Made by a program: the position numbers and the translations under genes. DNA of 7,298 nt from Bdellovibrionales bacterium RBG_16_40_8 (GTDB taxonomy: Bacteria > Bdellovibrionota > Bdellovibrionia > Bdellovibrionales > UBA1609), in the NCBI GenBank assembly GCA_001769925.1, contig MEPT01000092.1, positions 5,290-12,587 on the forward strand, given 5' to 3'. The notes below the pieces were generated by a model that was given only the letters and a program-made list of their open reading frames with translations, had not been told where the DNA came from and did no database searches. Within the stretch, counting starts at the first letter, position 1. Each line of letters opens with the position of its first letter. Positions 1 to 5,347 of the stretch are shown one piece after another.

Positions 1-1
1 T

Positions 2-94
2 TGCCCTATAATGCAGGTTGATTTTTGTGAGGTGACTGAGCTTGATGAAACAAATCGCGGATCTGGAGGATTTGGTAGCACGGGGAGAGGATAG
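2..94 (+). CDS. dut: dUTP diphosphatase, C-terminal end (5' truncated by window edge)
   Basis: Only the last 30 codons and the TAG stop (92-94) are in the window; the gene begins upstream. The visible tail contains ELDET-NRGSGGFGSTG-RG. The RGxGGFG(S/T)TG part is the conserved motif V of trimeric dUTPases, the flexible C-terminal arm that closes over the nucleotide in a neighbouring subunit's active site. The preceding PIMQVDFCEV segment fits the final beta strand of the fold. The family hydrolyses dUTP to dUMP and diphosphate, keeping uracil out of DNA and feeding dTMP synthesis. The arm looks intact, so the gene is probably functional, but motifs I-IV lie outside the window. It converges on the minus-strand Yip1-type gene with 25 bases between the stop codons and no obvious terminator hairpin. 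Identification rests on one short but very characteristic motif. Confidence 0.87.
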   Translation, partial: CPIMQVDFCEVTELDETNRGSGGFGSTGRG

Positions 95-119
95 TATTTT
101 TACTTATTGTTTAAAAGAA

Positions 120-710
120 TTACTCGCTAAATTCTGATTTAAGTTTTTCCAGAGACTCTGGAGTTGCTAGATCTTTTAGGTATTTGTTTTCGCTTTGCCA
201 ACTGATCATAGAAAATACCCAGAAAATAAAATATAATAAATAAATAGACCCTACGAGTTTTATAATTTTTTTTCTGTCAATATGAGTTTGTGCAGATAAA
301 CCAACTGTCAGTAAAATACCTGATGCGGCAAACCCGATTAGCTGAATTGGCGGAATAATAGCAGAAAAAGTGTAAACCACAAAAAATGGTATAAGAGAGA
401 AAGCTACAATTGTGAAAATATTTTTAAATGCAATTTCGCGATGAAAAAAAAATGTAAAAGTATAGTAAAAAAATCCTGCTAATATAAAACTACCGACAAT
501 AGCTGAAATTGGAAAAAAAATTAGGCCTGCAATAAATTGCGTTATTTTAAGAGAGATAATTCCAGCTAAAGCGCCACACGCCATTGCCATGCTAATATAA
601 AAAGCTAAGAGCGTTGGCCAATCCCAGTCTGGTAATTGGGCTATGTTTTGTAAAGGATTTAACAAAAAGTTGCGTAATGTGTTAATTACATCATGGATGC
701 GTTTATTCAT
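120..710 (-). CDS. Yip1-type multi-pass inner-membrane protein
   Basis: A 196-residue protein with a short polar N-terminus (about 1-31), then five hydrophobic segments at roughly 33-53, 58-88, 98-117, 123-140 and 150-170, and a charged C-terminal tail rich in Lys, Glu and Ser. Five helices, Pro and Gly inside the helices, and this length match the bacterial Yip1 domain family, whose biochemical role is not established. The N-terminal segment LLNPLQNIAQLPDWDW followed by the first helix resembles the usual family opening. It starts at ATG 710-708, whose A is also the last base of the upstream gene's TAA stop (TAATG on the minus strand), so translation is probably coupled to the barrel protein gene. 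The Shine-Dalgarno sequence is weak. Runs of eight or nine identical bases fall in the gene at 266-273, 444-452 and 513-520. The family call is by topology and resemblance only. Confidence 0.68.
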   Translation of the reverse strand: MNKRIHDVINTLRNFLLNPLQNIAQLPDWDWPTLLAFYISMAMACGALAGIISLKITQFIAGLIFFPISAIVGSFILAGFFYYTFTFFFHREIAFKNIFTIVAFSLIPFFVVYTFSAIIPPIQLIGFAASGILLTVGLSAQTHIDRKKIIKLVGSIYLLYFIFWVFSMISWQSENKYLKDLATPESLEKLKSEFSE

Positions 711-1363
711 TAAAAGTGTCCGATAACACGAACGCTGCCATCTAAAGAGCCATCATCAATGGTGTCGTGAACAAGAGGGCTGCGATAAGAAACTTGACCG
801 AGAATACTAAATCCTGACGTGATACTTGCACCCAGGCCCATTGTAACAACAGAGGCCGGGGTCGTATTTGAACGATGAGGTGTCTCTTTAATATCGCCAT
901 TTATATTTAGGTAGCGTGCCGACATGCCACCGCCTAGGTTAAACTCTAAAAGACTGTTTATTTTATCGTTGTATATGACCAGAAGATCAAATTCTTTGAA
1001 TGAAATTTCTCCGAGTCCAACTTTCTCGGGATCGTAATTTCTAATTGAAATATCTGATCTCCAATAGTGAGAAAATAAGTCAATTCCAACAGTGGCCTCA
1101 AAACCATGAAGTGATACAGAGTTAGGTAATTTTTTAGGCAGATTTATTGATAACAGAGAAGTTATGACACCCACTCCGGCATGAAACCGAATCGATTCGA
1201 AAGGATCATCAGAGGTGGCTTTGCTACTTTCGTAGCGGCTAGATGAAAGCTCTCGTACAATACTTTCATAATTTGAATAACCGCCAGGGTCGCTTGCTGT
1301 AGCCGCACTAACTGCGATCTGGACGAAAGAAGAGATTGTAAATATGAAATATAAAAGCCGCAT
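710..1363 (-). CDS. Exported protein, probable outer-membrane beta-barrel
   Basis: A 217-residue protein of unrecognised family. Residues 1-20 form a signal peptide: MR at the N-terminus, a hydrophobic core, and AVSA or ATA as the cleavage site near residue 20 or 23. A low-complexity Ser-rich stretch (about 24-54) follows. From about residue 58 the sequence alternates hydrophobic and polar residues in short Gly- and aromatic-rich strands, ending in VRVIGHF. A C-terminal Phe at the end of a strand is the usual recognition signal for the outer-membrane barrel assembly machinery. The size suggests a small barrel, perhaps eight strands. The segment LEFNLGGGMSARY (139-151) resembles one in the SH3-barrel protein at 2520-3566. 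It is the first gene of a two-gene unit with the Yip1-type protein. The start ATG (1363-1361) has only AGGAC directly before it, too close for a normal ribosome binding site. The function is unknown. Confidence 0.62.
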   Translation of the reverse strand: MRLLYFIFTISSFVQIAVSAATASDPGGYSNYESIVRELSSSRYESSKATSDDPFESIRFHAGVGVITSLLSINLPKKLPNSVSLHGFEATVGIDLFSHYWRSDISIRNYDPEKVGLGEISFKEFDLLVIYNDKINSLLEFNLGGGMSARYLNINGDIKETPHRSNTTPASVVTMGLGASITSGFSILGQVSYRSPLVHDTIDDGSLDGSVRVIGHF

Positions 1364-1368
1364 GTCCT

Positions 1369-1396
1369 ATACTAACAAAAAAATACCAGATTGCAA
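1369..1396 (-). promoter_or_regulatory. Candidate promoter for the minus-strand barrel protein gene
   Basis: Read on the minus strand, TTGCAA (1396-1391) is followed after 16 bases by TAGTAT (1374-1369). Each matches the sigma-70 consensus (TTGACA, TATAAT) at four positions. Only five bases separate TAGTAT from the ATG at 1363, so transcription from it would begin at or next to the start codon and give an essentially leaderless mRNA. This is a weak match in an AT-rich region. Confidence 0.28.
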
Positions 1397-1435
1397 AAAC
1401 TCGTCTTTAAAATTAACGATCTTGGTCTTAGTATT

Positions 1436-1438
1436 AGG
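1436..1438 (+). promoter_or_regulatory. Ribosome binding site that sets the start of the CxxC membrane protein
   Basis: AGG (in TTAGGTAAG) ends seven bases before ATG 1446. It supports this start over the in-frame ATG at 1344, which would run through the divergent promoter region and overlap the minus-strand gene's signal-peptide codons. Confidence 0.6.
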
Positions 1439-1445
1439 TAAGTAT

Positions 1446-1877
1446 ATGAAAAAGATCTCACAAAATGTTTATTGCGCTTTTTGCCGTCTTGAGAGAAGTG
1501 TTTATACTAAGAAAAGTATTAACTGGACAAATGTCCTATTGAGCTTATTGGCGACGGGTTTATTTATGAATTTAATATGGGGCGAAGTAGATGCTCGAGC
1601 TATTATAATTTTTGTTTTCTTTCTTTCTTTCGCAGAGATATTCATAAGAGTACGATGGCGTATGAGCCTAACATGCCCGCACTGCGAGTTTGACCCTATT
1701 TTATATAAAACCAGTCGTGAAAAGGCGGTATTTAAAGTTCGTAAGAGACTAGATGAAGTACGCACTTCAGGAGAATATATGTTTAAGACAAATAATCCTT
1801 TGCATAATTTGCCCGTGATTGTAAAAAATAAGGATATGAATGGCAAAAGTATTGGTCATAGTACCGACTTACAATGA
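1446..1877 (+). CDS. Small two-helix membrane protein with paired CxxC motifs (zinc-ribbon-like), function unknown
   Basis: A 143-residue protein. C10-A-F-C13 lies near the N-terminus and C77-P-H-C80 lies beyond two hydrophobic helices (about 28-45 and 51-67). If the helices form a hairpin, both CxxC pairs sit on the same, probably cytoplasmic, side and could together bind one zinc or iron ion. This would be a zinc ribbon split by a membrane hairpin. RVRWRM (68-73) is a positive cluster just after helix 2, supporting the cytoplasmic placement. A basic, charged tail (about 88-143) follows, ending in LPVIVKNK and a polar segment. I have a vague memory of similar proteins in Bdellovibrio relatives but cannot name a family. 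The start at 1446 rests on the Shine-Dalgarno AGG. Its last 38 bases overlap the glycosyltransferase start in another frame, implying one mRNA and coupled translation. A disulfide or redox role for the cysteines is an alternative. Confidence 0.72.
   Translation: MKKISQNVYCAFCRLERSVYTKKSINWTNVLLSLLATGLFMNLIWGEVDARAIIIFVFFLSFAEIFIRVRWRMSLTCPHCEFDPILYKTSREKAVFKVRKRLDEVRTSGEYMFKTNNPLHNLPVIVKNKDMNGKSIGHSTDLQ
1830..1834 (+). promoter_or_regulatory. Ribosome binding site of the glycosyltransferase, inside the upstream gene
   Basis: AAGGA lies five bases before ATG 1840, within the coding sequence of the CxxC protein. It is the clearest Shine-Dalgarno sequence in the window. It supports 1840 as the start even though this makes a 38-base overlap. 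Confidence 0.7.
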
Positions 1878-2544
1878 GCGTGGTAATATTTTATCTATAG
1901 TGCCTGAACTTATTGAACATATAAAAGGTGTTCATATTCTTGTAGTAGATGATAATTCACCTGATAAGACGGCAAGTGCGGTGCGAGATTTACAGACTAA
2001 TTTCTCGCAGGTTCATCTTTTAGAGCGTTTACAAAAAGAGGGTCTAGGGCGGGCATATGTAGATGGTTTTTATTGGGCAATAAAGAATAATTACGACATT
2101 ATTGTACAAATGGACGCAGATCATTCGCATCGAGTACAAGACCTTAAGAAAATGCTTGGTGAGCTGACTGCAAATATAGATTTTGTTATAGGGTCACGTT
2201 GGGTTACTGGTGGACTAATACGTAATTGGGACCGTCTGCGATGGATTCTAAGTAGATTTGGCAATATTTATGCGCAGTGCATCTTGGGTGGAAAGATTGC
2301 AGATTGGACTGGCGGGTTTAATATTTGGCGAGCAAAAATTCTACAAAAAATTGACTTACAGACTCTAGAGGCACAGGGATATGCGTTTCAAATAGAAATG
2401 AAATATAGGGCTTTAAGGTTGAATTTTTGTGGGATTGAGGTTCCAATAGTATTTGAAGAGAGAAGACTTGGGCAAAGTAAAATGTCGCTAGCTATCATCA
2501 GTGAGGCACTCATCCGTGTATGGTATCTAAAATCAAAATTTTAA
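1840..2544 (+). CDS. GT2 glycosyltransferase, polyprenol-phosphate mannose synthase (DPM1-like)
   Basis: A 234-residue GT-A fold enzyme. In order it shows VLVIVPTYNE (4-13), the nucleotide-binding opening; VVDDNSPD (35-42); DAD (92-94) in VQMDADHSH, the metal-binding motif; GSRWVTGG (118-125); TGGF (157-160); and FEERRLGQSKM (205-215), matching the F-x-x-R-x-x-G-x-SKM signature of dolichol/polyprenol-phosphate mannosyltransferases. The family moves mannose (sometimes another hexose) from a GDP- or UDP-sugar to a polyprenyl phosphate on the cytoplasmic face, making the lipid-linked donor for sugar additions outside the membrane. The length equals the soluble catalytic domain: there are no C-terminal helices and no GtrA-like domain, so it resembles the single-domain DPM1 class. 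It overlaps the CxxC protein (38 bases) and the SH3-barrel gene (25 bases). The sugar specificity cannot be read from sequence, and no glycosyltransferase that would use the product is in the window. Confidence 0.92.
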   Translation: MAKVLVIVPTYNERGNILSIVPELIEHIKGVHILVVDDNSPDKTASAVRDLQTNFSQVHLLERLQKEGLGRAYVDGFYWAIKNNYDIIVQMDADHSHRVQDLKKMLGELTANIDFVIGSRWVTGGLIRNWDRLRWILSRFGNIYAQCILGGKIADWTGGFNIWRAKILQKIDLQTLEAQGYAFQIEMKYRALRLNFCGIEVPIVFEERRLGQSKMSLAIISEALIRVWYLKSKF

Positions 2545-3566
2545 TTTTTTGCATATTTTTTTTAATTGCGCTGGCGAAGGTAAATGCACAGAATGAGTCT
2601 CAATCAGATTTTCCGGTTAATCCCCAAGTCCAAGAAATACCCGTAAATGAAAAGTCAGAGGATGAGCCGACAAAAACTGTAGACAAACCTGCAAGTAAAC
2701 CAAAGCCCACGCCTAAGCCTAAGCGAAAACCAAAAGATTCAGGTCAAGACGCAAAAATTATTATCGATGGCGCAGCTATTTACGAAGCGCCGAACTTTGA
2801 TGCTCCTGTTGTAGAATATATGGATTCAGGAAAAAAAGTTAAGATTTCAAAAAAGATTTATCAGTCCAATAGTGGATTAGGAAGTTTCTATAAGATACGT
2901 ATTAGAAAAGGTGTTTTTGGGTATGTGACCGATACTGACGTCAAAATAGCTGGTTTAAAAGGTAAAGATAGCAAGGCTTACAGTGGAGACGATATTGATG
3001 ACGACCCAACGAAAATTCAACCCATGTTTAAAGATGATGAAGAGCAGGAGCAAGGACATACTTTGTTTTTTGCGCGTTACATAGGGGTTAATTATAGCTC
3101 ATTTAACTACAACGAGGTGATTAATAACCGTTCGCGTACGGCAACTGTAAGTCTATTTGGTATAAAATTATCGGGGCCAATAGGGCTATTAGGCGGCGCA
3201 CCCATGGATATGAATGTGGTATTTACTACTACAGCACCACCTTTTTATAAAGATATAGCCACTTCAACATCTGGATTTATGATTATAGGAGATATGTTGG
3301 TTTTGTTCCCACTATATCAGTCAAGAAGTATAATATTTGAATACGGGATTGGTTTAGTCGCACGTTACTCATCATGGGGGGTATCGCTAATAAATAAACC
3401 AGATAAGCCACCTGTTGATTCTCAAGAGATCGGTGTGGGTGTCGCTGGTAAGGTCGGTGCGGCTTTAAAAATTAGTGATCAAGTGCTATTTCGAGCTGAT
3501 GGGAAATACTACTACGAAAATAGTAAGTATTTTGGTTTTACCGCAGCTCTTCAATTCAAGTACTAG
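2520..3566 (+). CDS. Exported SH3-like domain protein with C-terminal beta-barrel-like domain
   Basis: A 348-residue protein with four parts. First is a signal peptide (1-23; lysines, a long hydrophobic core, cleavage after VNA). Second is an acidic then Pro/Lys-rich linker (about 24-75) with the repeated pattern KPKPTPKPKRKPK at 60-72. Third is a bacterial SH3-like domain (about 77-145): AAIYEAPNFDAPVVEYMDSG, a basic strand, then FYKIRI and GVFGYVTDTDV, the usual ending of such domains. Fourth, after an acidic spacer (152-180), is a beta-rich domain (about 181-348) ending in ALQFKY with a terminal aromatic, consistent with an outer-membrane barrel. SH3-like domains of this kind often bind peptidoglycan, so it may tie the outer membrane to the wall; this is inferred. 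It starts inside the glycosyltransferase gene (25-base overlap). The nearest Shine-Dalgarno-like GAGG is 13 bases from the ATG, but no other in-frame start keeps the signal peptide. Confidence 0.8.
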   Translation: MVSKIKILIFCIFFLIALAKVNAQNESQSDFPVNPQVQEIPVNEKSEDEPTKTVDKPASKPKPTPKPKRKPKDSGQDAKIIIDGAAIYEAPNFDAPVVEYMDSGKKVKISKKIYQSNSGLGSFYKIRIRKGVFGYVTDTDVKIAGLKGKDSKAYSGDDIDDDPTKIQPMFKDDEEQEQGHTLFFARYIGVNYSSFNYNEVINNRSRTATVSLFGIKLSGPIGLLGGAPMDMNVVFTTTAPPFYKDIATSTSGFMIIGDMLVLFPLYQSRSIIFEYGIGLVARYSSWGVSLINKPDKPPVDSQEIGVGVAGKVGAALKISDQVLFRADGKYYYENSKYFGFTAALQFKY

Positions 3567-3592
3567 ACAGCTTTTAATAAAAATTCTATAGC
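3564..3592 (+). promoter_or_regulatory. Candidate promoter for the mutL operon, possibly leaderless
   Basis: TAGACA (3564-3569, five of six to TTGACA) overlaps the TAG stop of the preceding gene. It is followed after 17 bases by TATAGC (3587-3592, four of six to TATAAT). The usual distance from a -10 box places the transcription start at or next to A3599 of the mutL ATG. That would fit the absence of any Shine-Dalgarno sequence there. The 32-bp gap 3567-3598 shows no terminator hairpin, so read-through from the upstream genes is also possible. Confidence 0.38.
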
Positions 3593-3598
3593 CTTCGT

Positions 3599-5347
3599 AT
3601 GGATAATTCGATTCAAATTTTGTCGAACTTAGTTGTCAATCAAATTGCCGCTGGGGAGGTAGTCGATCGCCCAGCCCATATGATCAAAGAGCTTTGCGAG
3701 AATAGTATAGACGCAGGGGCTACCGACATCACCATTGATTTTAAAAGCGGCGGCAAGAGTGTTTTCGTTAAGGATAATGGCGCGGGAATTTATGCCAAAG
3801 AATTGCCACTTGCATTAGCCAGACATGCGACGAGTAAAATTGTTACGGCAGAAGATTTATCGCATATTGCTTCTTACGGATTTCGTGGCGAAGCTCTTGC
3901 TAGTATAGGGGCAGTAAGTAATATAGAAATAATTTCTAAAACTAGGAAGTGTGAATTAGGGGCAAAACTTGTATGTAATTTCGGACAAATAAATGAAATA
4001 ATAGAAATAGGGGCGGATTTTGGTACCACCGTTATTGTTTCTGATCTGTTTCAGAATATGCCTGCGCGGTTTAAATTTTTAAAAACTGATGCTGCAGAAA
4101 GTACGGCTATAAAAACGCAGCTTAAGGCATTAGCACTAGCAAATCCAAAAGTAAATATTAGGCTATTACAAGAGGGTAATTTGCTTTATTACTGGTCAGC
4201 GGTTGAAAGTAATTTAGCTAGAGTTATACAAGTTTTAGAACAGCCAGAAATGTATACAGGTGAAGCTAAAATTGACAAGTATAAAGCTCAAGTTGTTATA
4301 TCAAGTCCTAACAAAACCTCAGGAAGTCCTAAGCAAATTTGGCTTTTTGTTCGAGGTCGCTTTGTGCAAGATCGAAGTTTGCAAACAGCAGTCTTAGAAG
4401 CATATCGCAATTTACTTATGCACGGAGAATATCCTATAGCCGTAGTATTTGTAGATTGTGATGCAGAAGATCTTGATGTTAACGTAAGCCCAACGAAATC
4501 ACAGGTAAAATTTCGTGAGTCAAATCAAGCATTTCGTGTGGTACAGCGAGCGGTGCGTGGCGTTCTTGAAAGTGCACCATGGCTTGAGAAAATTATTGGT
4601 GCTGAGTATATAGCTCCTATAGCGGTACCTTATGAAAACAATAATTTGAGTTTCCAATCTTCCGAAATTGAAAAAATTCAATATCAGGTGAAAAGTTCTC
4701 AGGCAAATTATTCAGAGAATTCATCTGCTAGTGAGTTTAATTCTAGCTATACATCAAACGCTAGGTGGGCGCGGCTTAATGTATTAGGGCAAGCACATTT
4801 AACATACATAATTGCGCAAAAAGAAGATGCAATTTTATTTATTGATCAGCATGCTGCTCACGAAAGAATAATATTTGAAAAATTAATGAAATCGTATAAA
4901 GAGCGTAAAATTGAGGTGCAGAATTTTCTATTGCCGTATGTAGTTCGTTTGCATGAAGAGGTTGTCATCGAAATATTACGACGAAAATCAGATCTTGAAC
5001 AATTCGGATTATACATCGAACAAATTGGGCCTGACGAAATTACCGTTCAAGGGGCCCCAGCGCTATTAAATTCAGAGGCTATAACTCCGCTTTTTGAGCG
5101 TTTAGGCCATGAACTTGCAGAAAGTGGTGAAAGTTTTCATTTAGAGAAAACTATTTCTGCGCTTTTTTCGACTATGGCATGTCATTCGGCAATAAGGGCT
5201 GGGCAGGCATTAAGTGATAGCGAGATGAGTTCGTTATTAATTCAAATGGATGAATTTCCGCTGTCTTGTTTTTGCCCGCATGGTAGGCCCGTGTTTGTTG
5301 AATATCCTCTTCGTCAATTGGAGCGTGATTTTGGTAGAATCGTTTAA
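3599..5347 (+). CDS. mutL: DNA mismatch repair protein MutL (endonuclease type)
   Basis: A 582-residue MutL. The N-terminal GHKL ATPase is complete: NQIAAGEVVDRPA (14-26), ENSIDAG with E34 and N35, DNGAGI (59-64), and GFRGEAL (94-100) in the ATP lid. It is followed by DVNVSPTK (293-300) in the second fold, where K300 is the conserved lysine but the usual His before Pro is Ser297. A short linker (about 340-385) joins the dimerisation and nuclease domain. That domain has DQHAAHERIIFE (416-427), which fits the DQHA-x2-E-x4-E metal motif exactly. ACHSAIRAG (527-535) and CPHGRP (559-564) complete the metal site, and the C-terminus is an FGRIV tail like that of MLH1-type proteins. MutL links MutS mismatch recognition to strand incision; this type nicks DNA itself and occurs in bacteria lacking MutH. 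The start aligns with the family and lacks a Shine-Dalgarno. It overlaps miaA by 17 bases. Confidence 0.99.
   Translation: MDNSIQILSNLVVNQIAAGEVVDRPAHMIKELCENSIDAGATDITIDFKSGGKSVFVKDNGAGIYAKELPLALARHATSKIVTAEDLSHIASYGFRGEALASIGAVSNIEIISKTRKCELGAKLVCNFGQINEIIEIGADFGTTVIVSDLFQNMPARFKFLKTDAAESTAIKTQLKALALANPKVNIRLLQEGNLLYYWSAVESNLARVIQVLEQPEMYTGEAKIDKYKAQVVISSPNKTSGSPKQIWLFVRGRFVQDRSLQTAVLEAYRNLLMHGEYPIAVVFVDCDAEDLDVNVSPTKSQVKFRESNQAFRVVQRAVRGVLESAPWLEKIIGAEYIAPIAVPYENNNLSFQSSEIEKIQYQVKSSQANYSENSSASEFNSSYTSNARWARLNVLGQAHLTYIIAQKEDAILFIDQHAAHERIIFEKLMKSYKERKIEVQNFLLPYVVRLHEEVVIEILRRKSDLEQFGLYIEQIGPDEITVQGAPALLNSEAITPLFERLGHELAESGESFHLEKTISALFSTMACHSAIRAGQALSDSEMSSLLIQMDEFPLSCFCPHGRPVFVEYPLRQLERDFGRIV
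5320..5323 (+). promoter_or_regulatory. Ribosome binding site that decides the miaA start
   Basis: GGAG, inside the end of mutL, lies seven bases before TTG 5331 and only one base before the in-frame GTG 5325. Normal spacing therefore favours the TTG as the initiation codon. Confidence 0.55.

Larger units (their letters stand above)
1364..1445. promoter_or_regulatory. Divergent intergenic region with an inverted repeat
   Basis: This 82-bp AT-rich gap separates divergently transcribed genes and must hold promoters for both directions. The element TTAGTATTAGG lies on the + strand at 1428-1438, and TTAGTATAGG lies on the minus strand at 1375-1366. They form an inverted repeat matching except for one inserted base, each copy just before a start codon. 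TTGCAA (1391-1396), itself palindromic, sits between them. Whether the repeat is an operator pair, two -10 elements or coincidence cannot be decided from sequence. Confidence 0.45.

Noticed and set aside
95..119. Shared terminator between the convergent dut and Yip1-type genes
   Set aside because: The 25 bases are T-rich but contain no inverted repeat able to form a stable hairpin.
1344..1445. N-terminal extension of the CxxC protein from ATG 1344
   Set aside because: It would overlap the signal-peptide codons of the minus-strand gene and cover the whole divergent promoter region; ATG 1446 has a proper Shine-Dalgarno AGG.
1502..1846. Minus-strand open frame of 114 codons opposite the CxxC protein gene
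   Set aside because: No recognisable motif or ribosome binding site; the + strand frame has the CxxC pairs, membrane helices and a clear start.
2697..2735. Repeat array in the Pro/Lys-codon region
   Set aside because: It is a short low-complexity protein linker (CCN and AAR codons) and not a DNA repeat element.
5250..5330. miaA beginning at ATG 5250 or 5280
   Set aside because: These starts add residues unlike any MiaA N-terminus and overlap the CPHGRP-encoding end of mutL; TTG 5331 has a better-spaced ribosome binding site.
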